From: an uncultured bacterium
GTDB taxonomy: Bacteria; Verrucomicrobiota; Lentisphaeria; Victivallales; UBA1829
Assembly: GCA_949297765.1 (NCBI GenBank)
Contig: CASFTV010000001.1
Location: 349,340-413,339, forward strand
Direction of reading: 5' to 3'
DNA: 64,000 bases
Under the pieces are notes generated by a model. That model had not been told where the DNA came from. It ran no database searches and worked only from the letters and a program-made list of their open reading frames with translations. Made by a program: the position numbers and the translations under genes. This document shows, in pieces, positions 1 to 7,713 of the stretch. Each line of letters opens with the position of its first letter. Positions within the stretch are counted from its first letter, which is position 1.

Positions 1-1
1 G

Positions 2-238
2 CAGACGACGTCCTCCCTGGTCGAACTTACCCGGACTCTCTCCGCGCAGACCCAGGAGTCCATCATCCGGATGCCCGGCATGGACAAACAGCTTGCGCCG
101 GTCATCGCCGCAGGATCCATGGTGCTCCGCTGCACGCTGGAAATGACCGGTAGTTACGAATTCCGTGTTACGCCGTACGGAATCTGCGCAGGCATCCTCC
201 GCTCGCCGTCCTATCTTTTCACACAGCCGGGCCAGTGA
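2..238 (+). CDS. Ppx/GppA phosphatase family protein, C-terminal end (5' truncated by window)
   Basis: An open frame enters from the left edge and stops with TGA at 236-238, giving 78 residues. The piece contains LSAQTQES followed by MPGMDKQLAPVIAAGSMVL and ends YGICAGIL. This matches the last part of the Ppx/GppA exopolyphosphatase / guanosine pentaphosphate phosphatase fold, where a 'x-Gly-x-x-x-x-Arg-Ala-Asp-Val-Ile-x-Ala-Gly' helix is followed by 'Gly-x-Arg-x-Gly-x-Leu'. Here Ala-Pro-Val replaces Ala-Asp-Val and Cys replaces the usual Arg in the last motif. The family hydrolyses polyphosphate or pppGpp in the cytoplasm. The catalytic half lies outside the window, so activity cannot be judged. 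The 3' end converges on the PHP gene with a 9-base gap. Confidence 0.65.
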   Translation, partial: QTTSSLVELTRTLSAQTQESIIRMPGMDKQLAPVIAAGSMVLRCTLEMTGSYEFRVTPYGICAGILRSPSYLFTQPGQ

Positions 239-247
239 ACCCGCGCG

Positions 248-1420
248 TCAGATCAGGATTTCGTCCAGGCGCCCGTATGCGCCGATCTCCTTGAGCAGAC
301 GGAAATGCGGATACAGGAATCCCACCTCATAAAGATTGTGGGAATCCGTTCCAAGAGAGAGCTTCACTCCGCGTTTGAGGCAGAGATCGAAAAATTCCGG
401 ATTCGGCTGATATCCCGCATGAAAATTGATCTCGGCGGCCGCATTGCTGCGATGCAGAAGATCAACCACCGGACGATAAAGCTCTTCCGGCTCCGCCATT
501 CCGCATCCTTTCGGAAAGATTCGGAACGGATGTGCCAGAATCCGGACGCCCGATTTCAGAAGAGCTTCCGTTTTTTCGAGAAACTCCCGTTTCAACGCGG
601 CGGAATCTTCTTTCCGGAAAAGATGATGCACCGATCCGAGACGGATCTGCGCGGCAGCGGCATCTTCCGGCAGCAGCGCCGGAACCCCCTCCGGATCAAT
701 GTCGACTTCAAAACCGAAAGAACAGGAGGCATTGCGGCAGCGGGCCATCAGGTTGCGATATTCGGGGATGCGCAGCTGAAGCGGAGCTCCTTCCGGCGTT
801 CCGGCAGTCCGCATGACATAGCGGCCCGCCCAGTAGTCATCGTTCTCGAAATAGAGCTGTCCGGAGTGTTCTGCAAAATGGATCTGTTTCAAGCCGCTCA
901 GGGCGGCCATCTGCAAAGCCTCCGGGACCGTCATGTTTTCGGAACAGTAGGCAAGATTGGTATGAATGTGATAATCCGTCAGCCGGTTTCTCCATTCGGA
1001 AGGAACTGTCAGGGAATGCGTGGTCCGCTGTTCGATCCGTCCGTCGGTCAGCTCTGCGCACAGGAAGGGATACTCCGGCGCGGAGCATGCGGGCAGCGGC
1101 CCGGCGAGAGAGACAATCGTTTTGACGGGAACACCGTTCAGGGTTCCTTCCGCGGAACCGAGTCCGAGAGAGACACTCTCGTTTGAAACGGATTCCCCGC
1201 ACAGGAAAAAGAGTTTGATCGGCAGTTTCCGGAGTTTCACCGATGTATTCACCGCCTTCAGGAAATCCAGCGGATCCGCCGGATCGGCGCAGAGAGAACC
1301 GCAGACAACCATGGCCTCCGCCTTGAGACAGGACGAGGCCATGTGAATAGCGCGGAGAAGAAAGAATTCTCCGAGATCTCCTTTCTGCTTTTTCAGATCG
1401 GAGAGCAGAGCGATTTTCAT
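248..1420 (-). CDS. PHP-domain metal phosphoesterase with an N-terminal degenerate calcineurin-like domain
   Basis: The protein has 390 residues. Residues about 148-390 form a PHP domain: DYHIHTN at 149-155 supplies the first metal ligands, HFAEHS lies near 181, LAHPFR and INFHAG follow, and SLGTDSHN near the C-terminus is the closing Asp-x-His. Histidinol-phosphatase-like PHP enzymes are the nearest relatives I recognise. Residues 1-140 resemble a calcineurin-type phosphoesterase that has lost its ligands: Asp-Leu-Lys replaces Asp-x-His, CGS replaces Gly-Asp, and CGES replaces Gly-Asn-His-Asp. The ATG overlaps the dapA stop as ATGA (1417-1420), so it is probably translationally coupled as the last gene of the dap operon. 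The substrate is unknown. The N-terminal domain may only bind or regulate. Confidence 0.75.
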   Translation of the reverse strand: MKIALLSDLKKQKGDLGEFFLLRAIHMASSCLKAEAMVVCGSLCADPADPLDFLKAVNTSVKLRKLPIKLFFLCGESVSNESVSLGLGSAEGTLNGVPVKTIVSLAGPLPACSAPEYPFLCAELTDGRIEQRTTHSLTVPSEWRNRLTDYHIHTNLAYCSENMTVPEALQMAALSGLKQIHFAEHSGQLYFENDDYWAGRYVMRTAGTPEGAPLQLRIPEYRNLMARCRNASCSFGFEVDIDPEGVPALLPEDAAAAQIRLGSVHHLFRKEDSAALKREFLEKTEALLKSGVRILAHPFRIFPKGCGMAEPEELYRPVVDLLHRSNAAAEINFHAGYQPNPEFFDLCLKRGVKLSLGTDSHNLYEVGFLYPHFRLLKEIGAYGRLDEILI

Positions 1421-2283
1421 TGATTCAGCGCCTTGATGGTTGCTTCCAGCACTGCGCGGTTTTTCTCGCTGATCGGGCAGAGCGGAAGGCGGTACTCTTC
1501 CTCAATCATTCCCATCATTGCCATCGCGGCCTTGACCGGGATCGGGTTGGATTCAATGAACAGATGTTTGAAGAGCGCGTAGAAGCGGCGATGAATCTTC
1601 AAGCCTTCCGCGAAATTTCCGGCGGCGCAGAAATCGACCATCTTTTTGAGTTCCGCAGGATAGATGTTCGAAGCGACCGAAATCACGCCTTTTGCTCCGA
1701 CCGCCATCATCGGGACGGTCAGGCTGTCGTCGCCGGACATCACGGTGATGTCGCAGAGGTTCAGAATTTCGGAGACCCGCTCCACCGAACCGCCAGCCTC
1801 TTTGACGGCCACGATATTCGGATTCGTCGAAAGGCGGGCGATCGTCTCGGCGGCAATCGGGACGCCGGTCCGCCCGGGGACGTTGTAGAGAACGGCCGGA
1901 AGACCGCAGTCATCGGCAATTTTGCTGAAATGGCGGTAGAGTCCTTCCTGCGTCGGCTTGTTGTAATACGGAGTGACCTGAAGACAGGAATCCGCCCCCA
2001 TGGCTTTTGCCTGTTTTGTCAGTTTGATCGCCTCTTCCGTACAGTTTGCCCCCGTTCCCGCCATGATTTTGCAGCGGCCCGCGGCAAATTCGATCACCTT
2101 TTCGATCACGTCAAGGTGCTCTTCGACGGTCAGTGTGGGGGATTCTCCGGTGGTTCCGGTGGGCAGGATTCCATCCACGCCGCCCGCGATCTGCAATTCC
2201 ACGATCTCCTTCAGCTTTCCGTAATCCACGGTGCCGCGGGAAAAGGGGGTGATCAGGGCGGTGTAAAGTCCTTGGATGCTCAT
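1417..2283 (-). CDS. dapA: 4-hydroxy-tetrahydrodipicolinate synthase
   Basis: This cytoplasmic enzyme condenses pyruvate with aspartate semialdehyde, the first step committed to diaminopimelate and lysine. The 288-residue length is normal for the family. Visible motifs are PTGTTGESPTL (41-51, Thr44/Thr45 of the proton relay), YYNKPTQEG near 106, LYNVPGRTG with Tyr133 and Arg138, and Lys161 in VAVKEAGG, which forms the Schiff base with pyruvate. It lies 28 bases downstream of dapF and overlaps the following PHP gene by 4 bases. Linkage to dapF supports a role in peptidoglycan DAP supply. No lysine riboswitch is visible in the short dapF-dapA gap. Confidence 0.96.
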   Translation of the reverse strand: MSIQGLYTALITPFSRGTVDYGKLKEIVELQIAGGVDGILPTGTTGESPTLTVEEHLDVIEKVIEFAAGRCKIMAGTGANCTEEAIKLTKQAKAMGADSCLQVTPYYNKPTQEGLYRHFSKIADDCGLPAVLYNVPGRTGVPIAAETIARLSTNPNIVAVKEAGGSVERVSEILNLCDITVMSGDDSLTVPMMAVGAKGVISVASNIYPAELKKMVDFCAAGNFAEGLKIHRRFYALFKHLFIESNPIPVKAAMAMMGMIEEEYRLPLCPISEKNRAVLEATIKALNQ

Positions 2284-2311
2284 GTTTTGTCTCCAGTATG
2301 TTGAATCGTTC

Positions 2312-3118
2312 TCATGTCCAGTTCCAGACTCCGGTAAACGCCGCTCGCGCGGGGCCGGAAAGACAGATCTCTTTTAAAATATTCCCGTTTACCGTTAATT
2401 CAATAGTCAAAACGTCTCCGCCGGCACAAATTATCCGTTTTTTTGTTCCTCCGTCCAGTTTCAGGCAGGCGTAGGCTCCCGCCGAAGCAGCGCCGGTTCC
2501 GCATGCAAGAGTTTCGCCCTCCACGCCGCGTTCGTAAGTCCTCATGCGAAGGGTATCGGGGTTCAGCGGAAGGATAAAATCCACGTTGGCGCCCGCCGGT
2601 CCCACCTCCTCCGAAAACCGGATGGAACGGCCGACCGACTCGAAATCCAGCTCCTCAAATCCGCGCTCCGTCAACGGCACGACGGCATGAGGCACGCCGC
2701 AGGTTGTCAGGAAAACCGGATAACCGCAGACCGTCAGCTCGCGGAACGGCTCCGGAAGCGGCATCTGAATACGGATCTGCTCCGGGGCGATCCGCCATGC
2801 CTCCAGACGGCCTGCGCCCGTGTGGAACAGCGCGTGGTTTTCGGCGAAACCGGAGATCGCGGCAAACTCCATTGCACAGCGCAGTCCGTTCCCGCAGAGA
2901 TCAGCGGAAGATCCGTCGGAGTTGTAATACGCCATGGAGAGTTCCCCGGGAGAAAGAGGTTTGAGGATCAGAACGCCGTCCGCGCCGATCCCTCTGCGGC
3001 GGTCGCAGAGCGCGCGGACCGCTTCGGGCGAGTGATACACCGTATTGCCCGGGACCTCCGCCGCAACGACAAAATCGTTTCCGGCTCCGTCCATTTTTAC
3101 AAATTCCATGCTTTTCAT
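2312..3118 (-). CDS. dapF: diaminopimelate epimerase
   Basis: DapF interconverts LL- and meso-diaminopimelate without cofactor, using two cysteines as acid and base. Both are present: Cys75 in SADLCGNGLRC and Cys206 in GETLACGTGAAS. The N-terminal signature MDGAGNDFV is at 9-17, and the 268-residue length is standard. The ATG at 3118 overlaps the stop of the upstream SpoU gene as ATGA. A second in-frame Met at residue 4 (MEFVKMDG) is possible, but the first is supported by the coupling. It forms one leftward operon with dapA, supplying meso-DAP for the cell wall and lysine synthesis. Confidence 0.96.
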   Translation of the reverse strand: MKSMEFVKMDGAGNDFVVAAEVPGNTVYHSPEAVRALCDRRRGIGADGVLILKPLSPGELSMAYYNSDGSSADLCGNGLRCAMEFAAISGFAENHALFHTGAGRLEAWRIAPEQIRIQMPLPEPFRELTVCGYPVFLTTCGVPHAVVPLTERGFEELDFESVGRSIRFSEEVGPAGANVDFILPLNPDTLRMRTYERGVEGETLACGTGAASAGAYACLKLDGGTKKRIICAGGDVLTIELTVNGNILKEICLSGPARAAFTGVWNWT

Positions 3119-3885
3119 GAAAACTCTCCCGAACGTCGAACAAATTCAAACAGAATCACCGTTGCGGCCTGCGCGACGTTCAGCGACTCCGCGGAACCGG
3201 GCATTGGAATATTCAGCGGCAGAGAGGCTTCGATTCTCCCCGCCCCGTTCGCCTCGTTTCCGAAAACAACAGCCGATCGGGTGAACAGATCCGGCTCCGA
3301 AAAAACGCTGCGGCCGCCGGCAGGCTCCGTCCGGAAAAACCGTTCGATTCCCCGTTTTTTCAATGCGGCAACCGCCTCATCCAGCGACTCCGCGCATCGC
3401 AGAGCCACGGCGAATTGTGCTCCGGAAGCCGAACGGATCGTCTTCTCCCCGAACGGATCGACTCCGCCTTTCACGCACCAGACCTCCCGCAAACCCACCG
3501 CCCGCGCGGTCCGGAGAATAGTTCCGAAATTTCCGGGATCCGCCACGCGGTCGAGCAGCAGGACAAACGGATCCTCAACGGGCAGATCCAGTGCCCGGTA
3601 TTCCGGCTGTTTCGCCAGCACCAGAATTCCCTGGGAGTTCACCGTGAGGGCGAGCGAATCGAACGTGTTCCGATCCAGCAGCACGGTCCGGTCGCCGGGC
3701 AGATCCAATGTTCCGGCCAGATCTTCGCGGATCACGCAGCACTCGATCAGGTCGGGACGGAGCTTCAGGATCTCTCCGACGCACCGCAGACCCTCTCCCA
3801 GACAGTATCCGCTGTTTTTCCTTCCATGACGGGTCGTCAACGCGCGGAGCAGCGACTCCCGGCGCCGCGACAGCGTTCGTTCCAC
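3115..3885 (-). CDS. SpoU/TrmH-family RNA 2'-O-methyltransferase
   Basis: This 256-residue protein has the three trefoil-knot motifs of SpoU methyltransferases, which transfer a methyl group from SAM to ribose 2'-OH of rRNA or tRNA. Motif 1 is DRVADPGNFGTILRTA (112-127), motif 2 is VVFGNEANG (206-214) and motif 3 is IPMPGSAESLNVAQA (226-240). The N-terminal 100 residues look like the L30e-like substrate-binding domain of the RlmB / 23S rRNA type. The start is GTG, 3 bases after the stop of the TPR gene and with no clear Shine-Dalgarno, which suggests translational coupling. It overlaps dapF by 4 bases. The exact nucleotide modified cannot be told from sequence alone. Confidence 0.88.
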   Translation of the reverse strand: MERTLSRRRESLLRALTTRHGRKNSGYCLGEGLRCVGEILKLRPDLIECCVIREDLAGTLDLPGDRTVLLDRNTFDSLALTVNSQGILVLAKQPEYRALDLPVEDPFVLLLDRVADPGNFGTILRTARAVGLREVWCVKGGVDPFGEKTIRSASGAQFAVALRCAESLDEAVAALKKRGIERFFRTEPAGGRSVFSEPDLFTRSAVVFGNEANGAGRIEASLPLNIPMPGSAESLNVAQAATVILFEFVRRSGEFS

Positions 3886-3888
3886 GGA

Positions 3889-4566
3889 TTATTTCTTCGG
3901 AGCCGGAGTTTCCGCCGGAAGGCGGTTCAGCGCGGCACGCGCCTGGGAACTCCAGAAGAATCCGCCCTGCGAACGGACCGTCCCCGCGGCGGCCTGTTTG
4001 AATGCGGCACGCGCCTTCGGGAGATCCTTCAGAAGGAGTTGAATGCGTCCAGCGGCGTAATATGCTTCCAGGCGCGCATCTTCCGGAAGACGGAGATCGG
4101 CCGCGGCAGCCTCATACCGGGCAAGTGCCTCTTTGTTCTGTTTTTCATTTTCGTAGAGGTATCCCGCATCAAGAATTGCGCGGGCCCGGGTGAACGGGAG
4201 GGCTTCTTCGTCCGCCGCGATCCGCGAGAGCTGTTCCAGAGCGCCCTTGCTGTTTTTCGCCTGAATAAAGAGTTTTGCGAGACGGAATCGGGCTTCGGCG
4301 GCCGCGGTTCCGCCGGGATATTTTTTCAGAGCGTCCTGAAGCTGCTCCACCGTTGTCGCGGACGCGAGCGCGGCATAGGCTTTCGCGCGGGCGCTCTTGC
4401 GGATCTGGACCACGGTGAAGACCACCGCCACGGCCACAACGATCGCGACGCATGCCCATGCGATCATTTTTCCGTTTTCGATGAACCAGGCTTCAAACGA
4501 GTTGCAGTCTCTGGTGATATCGTCTGCGATGATTTCCGACTCCATGACTTTTTTCTGCTTTGCCAT
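3889..4566 (-). CDS. membrane-anchored tetratricopeptide-repeat protein
   Basis: This 225-residue protein has a short charged N-terminus, one transmembrane helix at about residues 34-55 (AWACVAIVVAVAVVFTVV) and a periplasmic helical part. The helical part contains TPR-like units such as AEARFRLAKLFIQAKNSKGAL and ARLEAYYAAGRIQLLLKDLPKA. The architecture resembles YfgM/BamD-like 'tetratricopeptide repeat-like' proteins that hold envelope complexes, but no specific partner is visible. It ends in a Pro/Lys tail (AETPAPKK). It is the first gene of the leftward operon that continues into the SpoU gene and dapF. A GGAG sits about 11 bases before the ATG. It is divergent from the pilin operon. Confidence 0.75.
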   Translation of the reverse strand: MAKQKKVMESEIIADDITRDCNSFEAWFIENGKMIAWACVAIVVAVAVVFTVVQIRKSARAKAYAALASATTVEQLQDALKKYPGGTAAAEARFRLAKLFIQAKNSKGALEQLSRIAADEEALPFTRARAILDAGYLYENEKQNKEALARYEAAAADLRLPEDARLEAYYAAGRIQLLLKDLPKARAAFKQAAAGTVRSQGGFFWSSQARAALNRLPAETPAPKK

Positions 4567-4710
4567 TTTGGGAAGAACTCCGTTTTCGTTGTTTCATTCT
4601 GAAAGTTGTTACAGAAGGGAAATATAGCCCCTCTTCCCGTTTTTGCAATTTTCGAAAAAGAGAAATGGATAAAAAATATTGCTGGAAGATTACTTTTTTT
4701 CAATTTCCCC

Positions 4711-4739
4711 TTGCGTTCCGGGTCCGGATGTGCTATAAT
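4711..4739 (+). promoter_or_regulatory. sigma-70-type promoter of the pilin operon
   Basis: TTGCGT (4711-4716) and a perfect TATAAT (4734-4739) are separated by 17 bases. The spacer ends in TGC, giving an extended -10. The first pilin start codon follows about 20 bases downstream, with a GGAG in between. Confidence 0.75.
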
Positions 4740-4761
4740 TACCGCGGAAACCGGAGTGGCC

Positions 4762-4935
4762 ATGATGACAGAAATGACAAAACAGCGCATTCAGCGCGGC
4801 CAGGTGCTCACGGAATATGCGATTCTGATTGTCATGTTTGTCCTTGTGGCGGCCGTCATGCTTCTTCTGCTGGCGGTGTTCCTGGAATACGGATGGAGAA
4901 TAACTGCGCTTATCGGCTGGGAGCCGTGGGTGTGA
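4762..4935 (+). CDS. Flp/TadE-type small pseudopilin
   Basis: This 57-residue protein consists of a basic leader, the class IVb pilin motif RGQVLTEYA (residues 12-20) and a long hydrophobic helix (ILIVMFVLVAAVMLLLLAVF). Flp-family prepilins are cut by a TadV/CpaA-type peptidase just before this motif; the Glu-Tyr pair is the hallmark. The ATG at 4762 is chosen because a GGAG lies 5 bases upstream and a strong promoter ends at 4739; a longer upstream frame would start before the promoter. It is followed by a second Flp-like gene 16 bases later. No ATPase or secretin gene is in the window, so assembly would depend on genes elsewhere. Confidence 0.75.
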   Translation: MMTEMTKQRIQRGQVLTEYAILIVMFVLVAAVMLLLLAVFLEYGWRITALIGWEPWV

Positions 4936-4951
4936 GAAAGGAGCAAAAAAC

Positions 4952-5203
4952 ATGGATATGGCAAAACTGAGACGGATGAAAAAACGCTGCAAAGGTCAGG
5001 CGATTGTCGAGTACATCATCATTGTGGTGATCGTTGCGCTCGCGGCGCTCGCCGTGCTGGGAATCTTCAGCGATACGATTCGCGAAAAGATCGGCGGAGC
5101 GGCGGCGACCCTCGGAACCTCGAAGGATGTCGATTCCGCCGTGGACAAAGGCTCGGTTGAGACCCTCAAGGAACTCGACAAGGGCGGCATCACCACCGAG
5201 TGA
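4952..5203 (+). CDS. Flp-type pilin
   Basis: This 83-residue protein has the class IVb prepilin signature KGQAIVEYII at 14-23 after a basic leader (MKKRCK), then a hydrophobic helix to about residue 40. An amphipathic polar tail (IREKIGGAAATLGTS... ending KGGITTE) follows. This is the usual size and layout of a major Flp pilin after processing. A GAAAGGAG Shine-Dalgarno precedes the ATG by about 7 bases. The stop codon overlaps the GTG start option of the next gene. Of the two small pilins here this one is closer to canonical Flp. The 57-residue neighbour may be a minor pilin. Confidence 0.8.
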   Translation: MDMAKLRRMKKRCKGQAIVEYIIIVVIVALAALAVLGIFSDTIREKIGGAAATLGTSKDVDSAVDKGSVETLKELDKGGITTE

Positions 5204-5835
5204 CCGATTTCATCCCGGACGAAAGACAGTCAATGCGGAATCCTCGCCCGCGAATCCGGTACGGAGAGCGGGCTTCCTCCATTGTGGAAGCCATGCTCTG
5301 CATGCTTCTGCTTCTGCTTCTGACGTTCGGGCTGCTCCAGTTTTTCTATTATGCGGTGGCCCAGATGGTGACCGATTATGCCGCATTCCGGGCTGCCCGT
5401 TCCGCAACGGTCGGATTCCGGGAAGATGCCTATCAGCGGGAGGCGCGGCTGAAGGTCATCCCCGCGGCCGGACAGATGCGCAGCCCCGTCGACCTGGTGA
5501 ACGGGGATGCCTCCTCCCTCCCCTTCAAAACCGCGATTGAACAGTTCTATTATGAGCGGCTTCTTATTCTGGATTACATGCGCGGACATCAGGGAGGGCT
5601 GCGGTATCAATACTGGTGGTCGACCGATGCTTCCGACGAGCTTTCCACACGCTACAAGACCTCCTTCAGCACGGAACTGTCGAATCAGGGCGATTCGTTC
5701 ACGGCGCACTCCACGTTCACAGATTATCCCTGGATCATGCCGTTCCGGGGAGCTTTCCAGCCGGAGACAAAAGGACGGCTGGATATCACCGGAGAGGCGA
5801 AAATGTCACGGCAGTCGGCTGCCTATCTGGAATGA
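5200..5835 (+). CDS. TadE-like pseudopilin
   Basis: The product is 211 residues from GTG at 5200, or 200 from ATG at 5233. A class IVb-like motif (RASSIVEAMLCM, around residue 24) is followed by a hydrophobic helix and then the segment AQMVTDYAAFRAARSATVG. That segment is typical of TadE minor pseudopilins, where a conserved 'Ala-Ala-Arg-x-Ala-Ala-Arg' region follows the helix. The remainder is a hydrophilic periplasmic domain. The GTG start gives a 4-base overlap with the Flp gene. The ATG lacks a strong Shine-Dalgarno, so the start is undecided. It is probably a minor component of the same pilus. Confidence 0.75.
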   Translation: MTDFIPDERQSMRNPRPRIRYGERASSIVEAMLCMLLLLLLTFGLLQFFYYAVAQMVTDYAAFRAARSATVGFREDAYQREARLKVIPAAGQMRSPVDLVNGDASSLPFKTAIEQFYYERLLILDYMRGHQGGLRYQYWWSTDASDELSTRYKTSFSTELSNQGDSFTAHSTFTDYPWIMPFRGAFQPETKGRLDITGEAKMSRQSAAYLE

Positions 5836-5839
5836 GACG

Positions 5840-7693
5840 ATGAAGACACGGATTTTTTTACGGCGCCGGGAGCGCGGACAGGTTCTGATACTTGCGCTGA
5901 TTGCGCTGCTGATCCTCACCCTTGCCATTTTTCTGCTTCTGGACGTATCCAATGTCATCCGGGCCAAAGTGAAGGCGCAGAACGCGGTGGACGCCGCCGC
6001 GCTCACCGGAGCTAACTGGCAACGGCATACACTGAATCTGCTTGGAGAGCTGAATCTGGTCAAGGCGACCACCGTCCTGATTTCCGATTCGATGTTCGGC
6101 ACGACCGCCCAGCAAGGACCGGATTCATTTCTTCAGGTCGAAAACGAGGAAGACGCCATCCAGAAGCGCGCCACGCAGATGGAGTCGTTGAGGGAAGCCT
6201 CCGACACGCTCTCTCAGATGCAGCAGAGGGCGCTGTTCATTGTTCCGCTGATCGGGTTCGGCGCCGCCCAGCAGACCGCAAAAAACAACGGGATCAATTA
6301 CAACGAATCCTACGGAGACGCCGTCCGCCAGCAGATGCTCTATGTGGACAATCCGAGCAACGTGAACCGGCAGAATATCTTCGCGCAGTATATGACGCCG
6401 GACTACATCCGGAAGAACATGTTCGGCTACAACTGGAAAAATCCCTATCTTGCCACGCTGGACACGATCCTTCAGGGCGACGGCGACATCTCCAAAGGGA
6501 TCGCCGTTCTTCCGAACGCTCAGCTTCTCGGCTCGCCGCGTGTAAAGACCTATCCGCCCACCACCAACGATTTCGCGGGCTATCTTCAGTCCCGCTACAT
6601 CTACGACGCCATCCAGTCGAACTACTGGTGCTGGCTCCGGGAACTGATCCGCATGAACTTCAGCCAGACAAACTGGTGGGGCAATCTGGTGACAGACGAG
6701 GATTCCACTTTCCGCCAGGAAAGCGAATATCTTCCGGTCTGTGTGGAGATCAAGGCTGCGCAGTCCGGCACCTGGAACACTTTGAAGGGCAGCACCCTGC
6801 TCGACGACCAGCTCAAGGAAGTCGATTACAATGCGGACAAACTCATGAATCATTACGATCTTTACGATCCGGCGTTCAACGAGAAAGGGGAAATCATTCC
6901 TTCGCAGGATACGGACCGCAAACTGAATCCGCTTCCTGTGCTCGACTGGGCGTATTACGGCTGGAAATGGAGAGCGTACGACACAACGCAGACCGCCCTC
7001 TGGGAGGATTATCTTGCTTCGCCGTTCAAACAGCAGGCGCTCTACTATTCCGGAGCGGTGTCGCGGATGGATGTGGAGGCGGAGACGGTCACGGTCACGG
7101 GGACCCTCGGCGTCAAAGGCGACCGGGACAACCGTCTCGGCGACATTTTCCGGGACAGCTACCTGCCTCAGAGTTCGGAAGATTCCAATGCGTTTCTCCA
7201 GACCTCCTCCGGCGAAAACCGTCTGGATGCCGCGCAGACCCGTCTTCAGAACAACGCTCCGCACATCTATGCCTACGCCGTGGCGAAGCCCTTCGGCTCG
7301 CTTTCGATCGACAACGAACTTCAGCCTCCGCATCTTTCCGGCATAGTCCTTCCGGTTTTCACGAACAGTGCGATCATCCCGACCTCGCTGGAGGATCCGG
7401 GCCGGAATCCTCTTGCGGACTATCTCTGGTTTGAATTTCTCGTGGAGTATCTTCCGACGCTCGGGACGGTCGGTTCACTGGACGAAATTCCCCAGGCGAT
7501 GCAGAATAAGTACAGTTTCTACCACTCCATGCTCAAACGGCTCAGCGATCCGGACTGGAGAACGCAGGGGATCACCTGGCTGGAAACCCCGCTCTGGGAA
7601 CCGGACCCGGAAAAACCCGATGAGAAAATCCCCACCAATGAAGACAACTGCAATCCGCCCGGAAGCGTTCACTATCCGCCGGTCCTGCATTGA
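5840..7693 (+). CDS. TadG-like pilus-assembly/pseudopilin protein
   Basis: This 617-residue protein begins with a basic stretch and RGQVLILALIALLILTL (12-28). A helix and then VIRAKVKAQNAVDAAALTGA (39-58) follow. This is the N-terminal signature of TadG-like proteins, in which one N-terminal anchor carries a large extracytoplasmic domain. The rest is unusually large and rich in aromatic and Asn residues, with no domain I recognise. The ATG at 5840 is chosen because it begins the signature, 5 bases after the previous stop; the frame is open upstream but overlaps the TadE-like gene. It completes a four-gene pilin set without any Tad export machinery nearby. Confidence 0.75.
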   Translation: MKTRIFLRRRERGQVLILALIALLILTLAIFLLLDVSNVIRAKVKAQNAVDAAALTGANWQRHTLNLLGELNLVKATTVLISDSMFGTTAQQGPDSFLQVENEEDAIQKRATQMESLREASDTLSQMQQRALFIVPLIGFGAAQQTAKNNGINYNESYGDAVRQQMLYVDNPSNVNRQNIFAQYMTPDYIRKNMFGYNWKNPYLATLDTILQGDGDISKGIAVLPNAQLLGSPRVKTYPPTTNDFAGYLQSRYIYDAIQSNYWCWLRELIRMNFSQTNWWGNLVTDEDSTFRQESEYLPVCVEIKAAQSGTWNTLKGSTLLDDQLKEVDYNADKLMNHYDLYDPAFNEKGEIIPSQDTDRKLNPLPVLDWAYYGWKWRAYDTTQTALWEDYLASPFKQQALYYSGAVSRMDVEAETVTVTGTLGVKGDRDNRLGDIFRDSYLPQSSEDSNAFLQTSSGENRLDAAQTRLQNNAPHIYAYAVAKPFGSLSIDNELQPPHLSGIVLPVFTNSAIIPTSLEDPGRNPLADYLWFEFLVEYLPTLGTVGSLDEIPQAMQNKYSFYHSMLKRLSDPDWRTQGITWLETPLWEPDPEKPDEKIPTNEDNCNPPGSVHYPPVLH

Positions 7694-7713
7694 CAAAGGG
7701 AGAAAAGGCGTCC

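Noticed and set aside
5507..5839. Upstream extension of the TadG-like protein by 111 codons
   Set aside because: It overlaps the TadE-like gene in another frame, is Arg/Ser-rich and precedes the N-terminal anchor motif, so the ATG at 5840 is preferred.
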